In this document: positions 31,540-40,753 of the stretch, in pieces | Position numbering within the stretch: the first letter of the stretch is position 1 | Layout: each line of letters starts with the position of its first letter | NCBI GenBank assembly: GCA_023548195.1 | Contig: JAJHZJ010000496.1 | Location: 6,682,702-6,746,701, forward strand | Length of the DNA: 64,000 bases | Direction: 5' to 3' | Source of the DNA: Bettongia penicillata ogilbyi | Taxonomy: Eukaryota; Chordata; Mammalia; Diprotodontia; Potoroidae | Program-made: the position numbers and the translations under genes | The notes under the pieces: generated by a model | What the model was told of the DNA's origin: nothing | Databases searched by the model: none | The model's input: only the letters and a program-made list of their open reading frames with translations

Positions 31540-32137
31540 TAATACTTTTTTGAATTTTATAGTTATTTTGAAAGAGCTTTCCCTATCTAGTATACTATTT
31601 CCTTCTAGATTTAATTATTTCAGAGTTGCTGTTGACTTTTGAGATTTCTCTTGAATCCCATTACTTTACTGAAATCATTAATTGTCTTAATTTATTTGCT
31701 GATTCTCTAGGGTTTTCTATGTAAACCTTCATGTCATCAAAAGTAGGGATTTTATTGTTTCTTTGTCCTATTTTTATGCCTTTAATATCTTTATTATGTC
31801 TAATTGCTGGTAGTATTTTATATGTGCCTTCTACTAGCTGGAAAAGGGATATTTTATTGTAAAATATAGAGTTTCCACCCACTGCAAGTAATAGTTTTGA
31901 GTTTTAGGTACATATATTTTTTATCATATAGAAAATTATCTTTTCCATACTCAAATTTTATAGAGTTTTCTTTAGCAAAAAAATTATAAATTATTAAAGA
32001 TTTTTTTCCATGGACTCATCTAATTATGTGGGTATTAGTTTTCATGTAATTATGTTGTTTCCTTAATGATATTTTTATCACTATTATAAATTCAACTTGG
32101 TCAGAACCAATAATTTTTTGAATATATTGCTATAGAT

Positions 32138-32385
32138 TTAGGAGAGCTAGATGGTGCAGTGGATAGAGTAACAGACTTAGAGTCATGAAGACTAATTTGA
32201 TCTCAGACACTTACTAGTTGTGTGTCCCCAGGCAAGCTACTTGTCCTTATTTGCCTTTGTTTCCTCCTCTATAAAATGAGATAGAGAAAAAAAAAATGGC
32301 AAAGTGCTCTAGTATCTTTACCAAGAAAACCTGAAGTAGAGTCATGGAGAGTCAGTCAGGACTGAAAGTCCTGAAGAACAACATT
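32138..32385 (+). repeat. tRNA-headed marsupial SINE, full length
   Basis: 'gagctagatggtgcagtggatagag', 'cagacacttactagttgtgtgtcccc', 'ctcctctataaaatgagatag', 'aaagtgctctagtatctttaccaagaaaacc' and the end 'tcaggactgaaagtcctgaagaacaac'. Confidence 0.85.
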
Positions 32386-32423
32386 TATGGATCAAAGTAC
32401 TCCTCATTGGTCACCACTCATAT

Positions 32424-32424
32424 A

Positions 32425-32462
<38 letters not shown>

Positions 32463-32515
32463 CATATATATATATGCATATATATGTATATATATATATA
32501 TATATATATGTATAT
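32424..32515. repeat. compound (TG)n(TA)n microsatellite
   Basis: About 17 TG units followed by TA-rich steps. Confidence 0.95.
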
Positions 32516-32521
32516 TTTCTT

Positions 32522-32615
32522 CATTGGAATGTAAGTTCCTTGAGGATAATGACTGTCTTTGGTTTTGTATTTTTATCCTCAACAATTACCCCAGTATACC
32601 TAAGCACTTAAAAGT
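32522..32615 (+). repeat. L2-like 3' terminus
   Basis: 'ggaatgtaagttccttgaggataatgactgtctttggttttgtatttttatcctc' and 'acctaagcacttaaaag'. Its place inside the L1 remnant is odd because L2 is older; it may be the tail of a composite SINE. Confidence 0.65.
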
Positions 32616-33279
32616 TTCCCCCATAGTCATTTATTCTTTTTACTAGGATTTTATTTTTACATTTCACAAAAATTGCCCCAAAATCAGTACTGATATTGGT
32701 CAATAGTTCTCATTCTCTCTTTTTATCCCTATATAGCATAGGTATTAGGCCTAAAATTGTCTCAGAAAAGACATTTGATAGACAGATTTCTTATTTATTG
32801 AAAATAGTTTGGATATCATAAGTATTAATTGTTCTTTAAGCATTTCCAAAATCCATCTATAAGTCTTTCTGCACTACCATTGTTTCTTCTAGTTAGTGTC
32901 TTTAGAGCTACTTCAATTCTGTTTTCTAAGATTTGATTGTATAAGATCTTTATTTAGTGTTCTGTTAATTTGGAGGTTTGGTATTTTTGGAGATAACCCT
33001 CAATTTCTTTTGAATTCTCATTTGTGCCATCATTTAATTATTCATATTTTAAGAGAATTACTTTGAAATTTAATTTAATGCAGGCACAATTTTTTTTAAA
33101 AAGATATTTTGAAGAATTTACTCAAACTTTCAAACGGTTAAAAGAAATCATGAGATAACTTTGTGTAAGACTACCATGTAATTGTTGAAGCATTATGAAA
33201 TGTAACAGATTTCAAGGTATGCATGATAGTTTAAGGAAGAAGATGCTCTTAGATTTTGGAAAATGACCCTAAACCATGT

Positions 33280-33380
33280 TTGTTTGTTTGTTTGTTTGTT
33301 TTTAACTTGTTTTGTCTTGAATCTCTTTTGCTTTCTCAGTGCCTGACATCATAGCCAAATAATAAGTATTTGTCAAAAGT
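33280..33380 (+). repeat. (TTTG)n then L2-like terminus
   Basis: Five TTTG units at 33281-33301, then 'tttgctttctcagtgcctgacatcatagccaaataataagtatttg'. The 115-codon minus frame here (33302-33649) is not convincing. Confidence 0.6.
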
Positions 33381-33384
33381 GATA

Positions 33385-33984
33385 AGCCAGTAAGAATAAA
33401 TGAAAATAATGGAAATTTCCAAGTTTTAAAACTGAAAATGATCTTGCGAGGGATGAAGAACCAGAAAGGGTAAGAGAGTAGAGTAGAAATTAATATTAAT
33501 AAGATATTACTATAGCAAAGTTTATCCAATAATGAACTTTTTGGCTTTCTCTGATGAGACAGAAAAACGAAGGCATTCATGGTGCCCAAATCCATCCATT
33601 GTAACTCTATAAGAAATATAGTATAGGTTTCTAAACTACTGGTAGGCATGATCCATTTAGAAGATGAAATAATCTTCTTTCATGTTATGCTGGAGGTGAA
33701 AAATAAGAATACTGAGTAGAAATTATTTGGAAGCTATTTTTTGGCCAAATACTGGCATGAACTTTCTTATATTTAGGATAGTTCAGTAGTAAATGGTTTA
33801 CCTTATGTGATGAAAGCATTCAAGTCAAATCCACATGGTCCTTTGTTAGAGATATTTTAAAAGGAACTTCTACATTAGAAGGGAAGGTAGAATGAATAAC
33901 CTTTAAGATGCCTGCTAGTTTCAAGAAGATTCTGTAATTGATTAAATTTTATCCATTCTTTTTTTCTGTTAGATTCATAGGAAA
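33385..33984. other. unique non-coding sequence
   Basis: No gene or repeat recognised. Confidence 0.4.
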
Positions 33985-34110
33985 ATAGACTTAAGGTTAG
34001 AGGGGAACCAGAGATAATTTAGTCAACTTTTTCATTTTAAAGATGAGAAAACTGAACCCTCCAGGGGCAGATGGACTTCCTCAAAGTCATACAGGTTGAA
34101 GAGCAAAGAT
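33985..34110 (-). repeat. MIR-type SINE fragment, antisense
   Basis: 'ttttcattttaaagatgagaaaactgaaccctccagg' then 'cctcaaagtcatacagg'. Confidence 0.65.
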
Positions 34111-34668
34111 TTGGGGTTTTTCTTCCAATTTGAATGTTCTTTGCACGTTATTTGCCTCCACAAATAATGTATATTTTTCCTCATTTGGAGGGAGTGAATT
34201 AAATTTTCTAATAGATTCTGACTATGCATGCACTTTAATTTTGGAGATGAAAGTAAATAAAGCCTTTTAAGAAATAGATATGATTCTTTTTATTGGTCCT
34301 TATTTCTGCTGAAATGCTAGTGCTCTGAGCCATAAATGCAGCAGTCTCTCTGATTTAGTTTCTTTTTCACTTTCATCAGCTGATCCAACCAGAATTTCAC
34401 ATGTAATAGAGTAAATCCATTCTTTAGATTTAAAGATTTAATATTGATTCAAATGCACATTAAAGATAAATAATTTCATTTTAAATTACAGATTTAGAAC
34501 TTCCTTAATCCAAAGTAGGAATTTTTTATCACATTTAAAAGAACATTTTCCCTTCACCTCAGTACAAAGCTTCATTGTTTGGAGGGCGACTTCTTGTATC
34601 AGTTCATAAAGTTTCCTAAATGTTATTGTGATCATAATTAGAAATTTAGAATGGACGTATGACCTCAT
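34111..34668. other. unique AT-rich sequence
   Basis: No gene or repeat recognised. Confidence 0.4.
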
Positions 34669-34867
34669 GGGGACAGCTAGGTGGTGTCATAGTGCACAGA
34701 GCAATAGGTTTGAAGACAGGAAAATCTGTGTTCAGATCCTGCCTCAGACACTTATTAGCTGTGTGACCCTGGGTAAGTCACTTAACCCCTTTTGCCTCAT
34801 TAAAACCCCATGGACATAGTACTTGAGTCACATAGAGCCAGACTGACTGAGCCACTGAACAACAAAT
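34669..34867 (+). repeat. tRNA-headed marsupial SINE
   Basis: 'ggggacagctaggtggtgtc', 'cagatcctgcctcagacacttattagctgtgtgaccctggg', 'aagtcacttaacccc', ending 'agccactgaacaacaa'. The middle is shorter than in the copy at 39518. Confidence 0.85.
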
Positions 34868-35007
34868 TATCTTATAGGTCACTTAGTCCAACCATAGACC
34901 ACTAGTCCAGCCCATAGGTTCTTGGATTAGGAAATTGAAGAAAGTTTAATAATTTATTCAAGGTCACATAGCCAGTTAGCAAAATCCTGTTCCTTCTTAT
35001 TTAGGCT
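34868..35007 (-). repeat. MIR-type SINE fragment, antisense
   Basis: 'aggtcacttagtccaaccatag', 'attaggaaattgaagaaagttt' and 'caaggtcacatagccagttag'. Confidence 0.65.
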
Positions 35008-35346
35008 ATTGAAAATGGAATGCGCAGCTAGGTGGTGCAGTGGATAGAGCACCAGTGCAGGAGTCAGGAGGACCTGAGTTCAAATCTCACCTCAGACACT
35101 TGACACTCACTAGCTGTGTGACCTTGGGCAAGTCACTTAACCCCAATTGCCTCATCCTGGGTCATCTGCCATCATCTTGATGAATTTCTGGTCACTGGAT
35201 TCAGATAGCTCTGGAGAAGTGAGACTGGTGATCTGTACAGCCCTCTTTCACTCAAAAACAAAGTCAAGTGCAAGTATGTCATCATTTCTCTGATGGCATG
35301 GTCTTCTTCAGCAACGAAGGATGAACAAACATTGAAAATGGAATGC
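35008..35346 (+). repeat. tRNA-headed SINE with RTE-like tail and 16-bp target duplication
   Basis: The element is 35024-35330. It has the head GCAGCTAGGTGGTGCAGTGG, a core with 'cactcactagctgtgtgaccttgggcaagtcacttaacccc' and the tail 'gtcttcttcagcaacgaaggatgaacaaac'. The 16-bp ATTGAAAATGGAATGC occurs perfectly at 35008-35023 and 35331-35346. The tail resembles the RTE 3' end (9490-9528, 25085-25130), which suggests RTE-driven mobilisation. The low divergence of the duplication suggests a relatively recent insertion. Confidence 0.9.
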
Positions 35347-35930
35347 ACATTATTCTTCATGTAGGCACATTTAAAAACCTTAGTTTAGGCTACAGAGTCA
35401 GCAAATAAAGAATCAAGGAGTTGGAAAGCACCATCAAGGTCTCGGGTCTAAGCTATACCTAAACTGTGAATCTATATCACAGTAAAAGTTATTTCTTACC
35501 TCTTCTCAAAACATCTGGCCAGGTTGGAGTCCCAATGAACTTGTTAAGGGGTCCATGTAGACCTTAATTAGTTTTATCAATTGTTCTGAAGGAATTGCTT
35601 GCCTTCCACTTTCAATCCCTAACCTCAACAGAGCTTCCCCAAACTCCAAATTCAGGTTGCTTGATTACTCCGATAGCTTGAATGAGATGGGAGTCACCAA
35701 CTCATTTCCTTCAAGTTAGCTGCAGGACCACTAAGCCTTACCATCTGTCCTACCATAGAGACCTGAAGTCCTCTGGGCCTTGCCATCTGCCCTGACTTGA
35801 CATTCTCTAGACCTCCTAGGATAGCCATCTGGCATACTGATTAGAACCCTGGTTATTACCTTCCTCTCCTCTGTTGAAACTTTAGGATTTCTGGGGTTTT
35901 CTGCCTGTACTGTTTCGGTCCTTCCATTTC
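35347..35930. other. unique non-coding sequence, partly duplicated
   Basis: Two neighbouring lines (35735-35800) share 'ctaagccttaccatctgtcc' / 'tgggccttgccatctgccct', a short local duplication. The 100-codon minus frame at 35731-36033 has no domain. Confidence 0.4.
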
Positions 35931-35934
35931 TCTG

Positions 35935-36040
35935 CCATGTTCCACAATTAGAACAGGAGTTTCTTGAGAGTAGAGACCATTTAATTTTTTGAATTTGTAT
36001 TCTCAATACAACACATTGCTTGGCACATAGCATACAAGCT
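35935..36040 (+). repeat. L2 LINE 3' terminus
   Basis: 'ggagtttcttgagagtagagacc', 'ttgaatttgtattctcaata' and 'cattgcttggcacatagcatac'. Confidence 0.7.
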
Positions 36041-36814
36041 TCATTTACTTATTCCTACCTTTCTGTATGTTCCTGTATGTTTGTTCAACTCAAGGGGTTC
36101 ACCCAATGATCTGAGAAATATCCTTGCTTTCTCTAACATCTTGAGGATACCTGTAGAACACAGCAGGTATTTATCAGTTGACCTCACTCTTACCACACAT
36201 ACATCTTCTTTTTTACTCCTGTATTTCTTTCTTGATATTCTTCCCTCCAGGTCTCTTTTTTAATCCCTTGTTTATATTCTGCAGCTTACTCACAGCCACT
36301 ATACATCTCTCTGTTATCATCTGTGCAGCACTCATTTTTAATTCTTTGAAGGCTGTAGTGTTCCATGGCTCACAGTGATATAACAACACCAGAAGAATAT
36401 TGTTATTTAAAAGATGAACCTTGAAAGTCCCTGGTTCTCTTTTAGCATTACTTCCTTGAATTGAATCATGTCAATAATAATTTAAGAATCGATCTCAGAG
36501 ATTCCCTGTGAAAATGTATATGAATAAAGCTTCTTTGAAAAGAAATAAACACATGTAAGGACAGTTTTACTAGCTTGTAATTAGGACTGAGTCTGGTAAG
36601 CTTTGTTCTTTAAAACTTGTGTTAATAAGGTCACAACTTTGGACTTAAGCACAATCTGGACGTAGTAACTACATTTCTTGCCCCTAGACTATCTGTCCCT
36701 AAGCAAACATTTAGCAAATGTGTTCTTGGTTCTTAAAAAATGGAGAGAGGGCTAGTAAAGGAAATTCAGTTGGAAGTGACCCTATCTACCATGTAGCCCA
36801 ACCTTTCCTTAAAA
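36041..36814. other. unique non-coding sequence
   Basis: Nothing recognised; short frames near 36081-36378 are pyrimidine-rich. Confidence 0.4.
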
Positions 36815-36826
36815 CAGGAATCTCCT

Positions 36827-37321
36827 TAGTATAGAAGCTGTTAAATCTTGTGTTATCCTGATTGTGTTTTCACAATGCTTGGACTGTTTCTTTCTGGTTG
36901 CTAGTAATACCTTCTCCTTCACCTGGGAACTCTGGAAATTGGCTGCAAATAGCAAAAGACTTAGCAGCTTCTACACTAAGGAATTGAAGGGCATGGAATA
37001 TAATATTCCAGAGGTCAAAAGAGATAGGAGTAAAGCCAAGAATCACCTACCCAGCAAAACTGAGTATAATACTTGAGGGGGAAAAAATGGATGTTCAATG
37101 AAATAGAGGACTTCCAAACATTCTTGATGAAGAGATCAGAGCTGAATAGAAAATTTAACTTTCAAATATAAGAATCAAGAGAAGCATGAAAAAGGTAAAC
37201 ATGAAAGAGAAACCATAAGGAATTTATTAAAGTTGAACTGTTTACATTCCTACATGGAAAGATGATAATTTTAACTCATGAGACCTTCCTCAGGATGAAG
37301 ATAGTTGGAGTAATATAGTTG

Positions 37322-37352
<31 letters not shown>

Positions 37353-38129
37353 GTATGCAGAGAGAGAGAGAGTAAGCACAGGGTGAGCTAAATATGAAGG
37401 GATTATATCTAAAAAAGAAAAGTGTTGAGAGCAATGTACTAGGAGAAAGAAAAAGGGAGAATTAGAATGTAGTAAAGCGTCTCACATAAAAGAGGCAAGA
37501 AAGAGGTTTTACAATGGAAGGGAAGAAGGGGAAGGTGAGAGGGAATAAAACATATACTCAATTGGATATGGAAGTTTATCTTACCCTATAGGAAAACAGG
37601 AGGAAGGAGATAAGAGAGAAGGGATAATAGAAGGGATGGCAGATTGGGGGAAGAGGTCATCTGAAGGAAATACTTTGGTAGCAGGATAGGTCAAAGGAGA
37701 GAATAGATTAAATGGAAGGTGGGACAGGATAGAGGGAAATATAGTTAGTCTTTCACAACATGACTGTTATGGAAATGATCTGCATGACTACACATGTATA
37801 ACTTATATCAAATTGCTTGCTTTCTCAAAGAGGGGAAGGGGGAAGGGAGAGAATGTGGAACCCATAGCTTTAAAAATGTATGTTATAAATTGTATTCATA
37901 TGCAACTAAGAAACAAAATATATAGGCAATGTGGTATAGAAATCTATCTTTCCTTAGAGGAAAATAGAAGGGGGGTTGGTGGGTGGTTGAAGGAAGGGCA
38001 GATGGGAGAAAAGGGCAATCAGAACACATGCTCTCTTGGGGTAGGGGAAGGGAGGAGACAATGAGGAAGTTTGGAACTCAAAATTTTGTGGAAGTGAATG
38101 TTTAAAACTAAAAACAAATAAAAAAACCC
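36827..38129 (+). mobile_element. half-LINE (HAL1-type) copy, 5' truncated and inverted
   Basis: The flanks CAGGAATCTCCT at 36815-36826 and 38130-38141 are a perfect 12-bp target duplication. The first ~120 bp (36827 to about 36948) is the reverse complement of the ORF1 segment from 'gccaaattccag' to 'gcttctacatta'. The forward part starts at about 36950 inside the same place ('aagacttagcagcttctacactaagg'), so about 20 bp is present in both orientations. It continues through the ORF1 3' end and the whole 3' UTR to an A-rich tail. A TG/GA tract lies at 37318-37373. It has no ORF2. It is more diverged than the copies at 39809-45617, so older. Confidence 0.85.
36950..37190 (+). pseudogene. ORF1 C-terminal remnant of the older half-LINE
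   Basis: Corresponds to the last ~70 codons of the ORF1p C-terminal domain (compare 41640-41857). Indels and stops break the frame. A 70-codon frame at 36864-37076 crosses the inversion junction in a different frame and has no meaning. Confidence 0.75.
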
Positions 38130-38254
38130 CAGGAATCTCCTCTACAACACATGATTGATCAGACTTCCCTTGGGGATCTCAAGTGAGGAGCAATCCCAGA
38201 TTCCTTATAGAGCTCATTCCATTTTACAACAAACAAACAGCAATCATAGTTCAT

Positions 38255-38445
38255 ATTTTAAAAATATTTCTCAATTTACAAAATACTTTACCCATGATAA
38301 CTCTGTAATAATGTACACTTTTGACAGCTAAAGAAACTGAGGCTGAGAAATCCTGACTTGCCTATTTAGTTATTTGATAGAGTTAGGATTAAAACTTAGT
38401 TACTCTGTGCTCCCCAACCTTTGCATCCTGCATAGCAATCTCTCT
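38255..38445 (-). repeat. MIR SINE, antisense
   Basis: 'tcaatttacaaaatacttta', 'agctaaagaaactgaggctgagaaat' and a drifted 3' half. Confidence 0.65.
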
Positions 38446-39517
38446 TATGTTATAATCCCTGTTTTCTTAAAACTTTACCTGTTCCATGTGATTAATTTCA
38501 TGCAGAAATTAAATTGGCCCCAAGGATACTGTTTTTGTAAGGTTGACTAGAAATAGCAAGTTATATTTTATAATGAGCATTTCCTTTGCACTATGTCAGT
38601 AACAAAAATCACTGTAAATCAGTCTCCATGGGGGACCCAGGAGTCCATTGTTAGGAGTTGAAGTTATTAGACTGTCTTAAGACAGTGAAGGAGGCAACTT
38701 GCTGATATTTAGGTATTTGAATAACCAAGTGAACCAGCTCATATATAGCTCAAATGAAGGAGTATATTTACAGCCCCTGTATTAAAGGCTTTGGAGATAG
38801 GAAATATCAAACATGTTCCAACTGAATTCCTTCAAAAATGACTCATAGTAGTTTGCCAGAGGAATCCAGTTCAAATTGATGGGGCTGTCAGTCGAATTCC
38901 AATCTTTTGACTAAAGTCTGTATATACAACACCTTTTCAAACTTCTCTGGTGTATATCATATCATTTGCTACTGACTAAACCTTGTTATTCAGGTACATT
39001 GAAGAGATGACTATCAGGGAATTCATTCAGTTTCATCTTTCTGAATTTTGAATAGCAGGGATTTGACTTTTTATAGTCAATCTGGCCATTACTAAAATGG
39101 ATTGCTAAACTATTTACCTTAAAGGTGAGGTAATTTCTAAAGTGGATTAGGATTGATGTCCTTTCTCAGAGGTGTTATTTTCTATCATGTGAACATTTTA
39201 ACTGGCATATTTCCATTATTTGGATAATTTAATGATCAAGTGCAAAATGGACATTTTTCTAGCAAAAGGCTATTATGATGATTCACTTACAAATGTATCA
39301 ATGCTTTTTTTGTTGTTACATCAGTTTCTTTCCAAATATACCTTTCCCCCTTCCCTACCCATACAACAAAGGTTTTTAAGGACAGGAGCAGGGTAGTTGG
39401 GGTTTATCAAAACCAACCAATGCATATAGTATTCCACATCCATAACTCTACTGCCTCACTTTTAAGTTATTTTTATAGATAACTTTTGTTTTGAAATCAC
39501 CTTTATTTCTAAATACA
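38446..39517. other. unique non-coding sequence
   Basis: About 1 kb with no gene or confident repeat. Confidence 0.4.
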
Positions 39518-39780
39518 TTGGGGCAACTAGATCATACTGTGGATAGAGAGCAGGGCCTGGAATCAGGAAGACCTAGATTCAAAAATGACCTTTGACACTT
39601 ACTAGCTATGTGACCCTGGGAAAGTCACTTAATCCTGTCTTCATCAGTTTCCCCATTTGTAAAATGAGCTGGAGAAGGAAATAGTAAACCACTCCAATAT
39701 CTTTGCCAAGAAAACCTTAAATGGATTCATAAAGCGTTGGGTATGACTGAAAAGAATGAGGAACAGTAACAATAAAATAT
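39518..39780 (+). repeat. tRNA-headed marsupial SINE, full length
   Basis: 'ggggcaactagatcatactgtggatagag', 'cttactagctatgtgaccctgggaaagtcac', 'gtttccccatttgtaaaatgagctgg', 'caatatctttgccaagaaaacc' and the end 'gggtatgactgaaaagaatgaggaacagtaac'. Confidence 0.9.
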
Positions 39781-39900
39781 AGACAGAATTACGTAGACAC
39801 TATAACTAGAGGGGGAGGAGCCAAGATGGCGGAGTAGAAAGACTCACGTATGCTAGCTCTGAACCCACAGCCCATATATTTCCTGCAAAAAGAACTCGCC

Positions 39901-40753
39901 AGGGGGCGGAGCCAAGATGGCGGAGTAGAAGGACGCATGTTTACGAGCTCCAAAACCAAAACCCCATAGAATTAATGTAAAAAGAGTCCCCCATAACTTC
40001 TGGGTCAATACAAGGTGTGCAGAAACAGAGTGGAAGAGATTTCCATTCCGGGGAGCCCTGGAGACCCGTCCCCAGGGTCCGTCGCAACCGGGAAAGTGGA
40101 CCCCACCCCCAGCGCTGCCCTGGCTGCGGCCCCAGAGAAGCTGATCCAAGCAGGCTTCAGAGACGAAAGCTCTGGCAGCCGGGAAAGTCCCTCCGCCCAC
40201 AGAAGCTACAGGTCAGTGAGAGAGAAGGCTGGGCTGGAGGAGAGGGGAAGCAGGGCATCTCCGTGACTCAGGCCCCCTCGAGAGAAAGCGGCGGTGGCAG
40301 AGACGGGGGCAGGAAGCGGCGCAGGCAGAGGTGTGGGCGGCGGCTGAGGCAGCAGCGGCCCAGGACTCAAGAATCCCCCAATGGCAGGCAGGATCTTCAT
40401 TACGGAAGATTCCTGCATAAAACCTGACCGAGCTGAGTCTGGGAGACGACCCTGCCCCCAGCCCGCTCTGGTACTGAAGGCTTCTGCTTAAAGCCCCCAA
40501 GGGAGCTGGGTTTGGGAGGCGGGCCCCCCACCCCGCCCCCACCCGCTCCATTCCTGAAAGTCTCTGCATAAAGCCCCTGAGGGATCAGAGTCTCAGAGGC
40601 GGCCCTGGCCCCACCCCAGCACCTGAACTAAAGCTCACTGATTGACAGCCAGCAGGAGGAAAGCCCATTTAAATCTCAGAGGCCAAGCACTAGCTGGATG
40701 GATCCAGGCGGGGGTGGAAAGGAATCTCAGAAGTCAAGTAACTGGCTGGGAAA
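39901..40753 (+). promoter_or_regulatory. inner half-LINE 5' UTR/internal promoter
   Basis: G+C- and CpG-rich leader. CCAAGATGGCGG at 39912-39923, within the first 25 bases, fits a YY1 site, the element that positions the start of transcription in human L1. Three diverged ~75-bp modules lie at about 40411-40480, 40481-40560 and 40561-40635. Each has TCTGC(A/T)TAAA-CCC, a GAGTCTGGGAGGCGG-like segment and a CCCCACCC stretch. The outer copy has one such module. Promoter activity is inferred. Confidence 0.6.

Larger units (their letters stand above)
31540..33070 (-). mobile_element. old L1 ORF2 fragment, antisense, with later insertions
   Basis: On the minus strand 31661-31882 translates with NKDIKGIKIGQRNNKIPTF, then DD, and YIENPRESANKL. 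This is the L1 reverse-transcriptase block that includes the ADD motif (one residue is lost here). 32620-33070 continues with upstream ORF2 phrases in antisense ('tattaattgttctttaagcatttcc'). A SINE, a microsatellite and an L2-like scrap lie in between (32138-32615). Many stops; not functional. Confidence 0.65.

Noticed and set aside
31661..31882. 73-codon frame as a small gene
   Set aside because: It is L1 reverse-transcriptase debris (IKIGQRNNKIPTF block).
33302..33649. 115-codon minus frame with hydrophobic segments
   Set aside because: Its C-terminal part overlaps an L2-like end, it has no homologous motif, and AT-rich DNA gives hydrophobic residues by chance.
34669..34760. tRNA gene
   Set aside because: The head is tRNA-derived but belongs to a SINE with several copies here, and no cloverleaf with a full anticodon arm can be drawn.
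39853..40569. Antisense and alternate-frame ORFs of 70-136 codons over the half-LINE 5' UTR
   Set aside because: CpG-rich leader lacks stops on several frames; the real frame is ORF1 downstream. An antisense promoter product cannot be excluded but nothing supports it.
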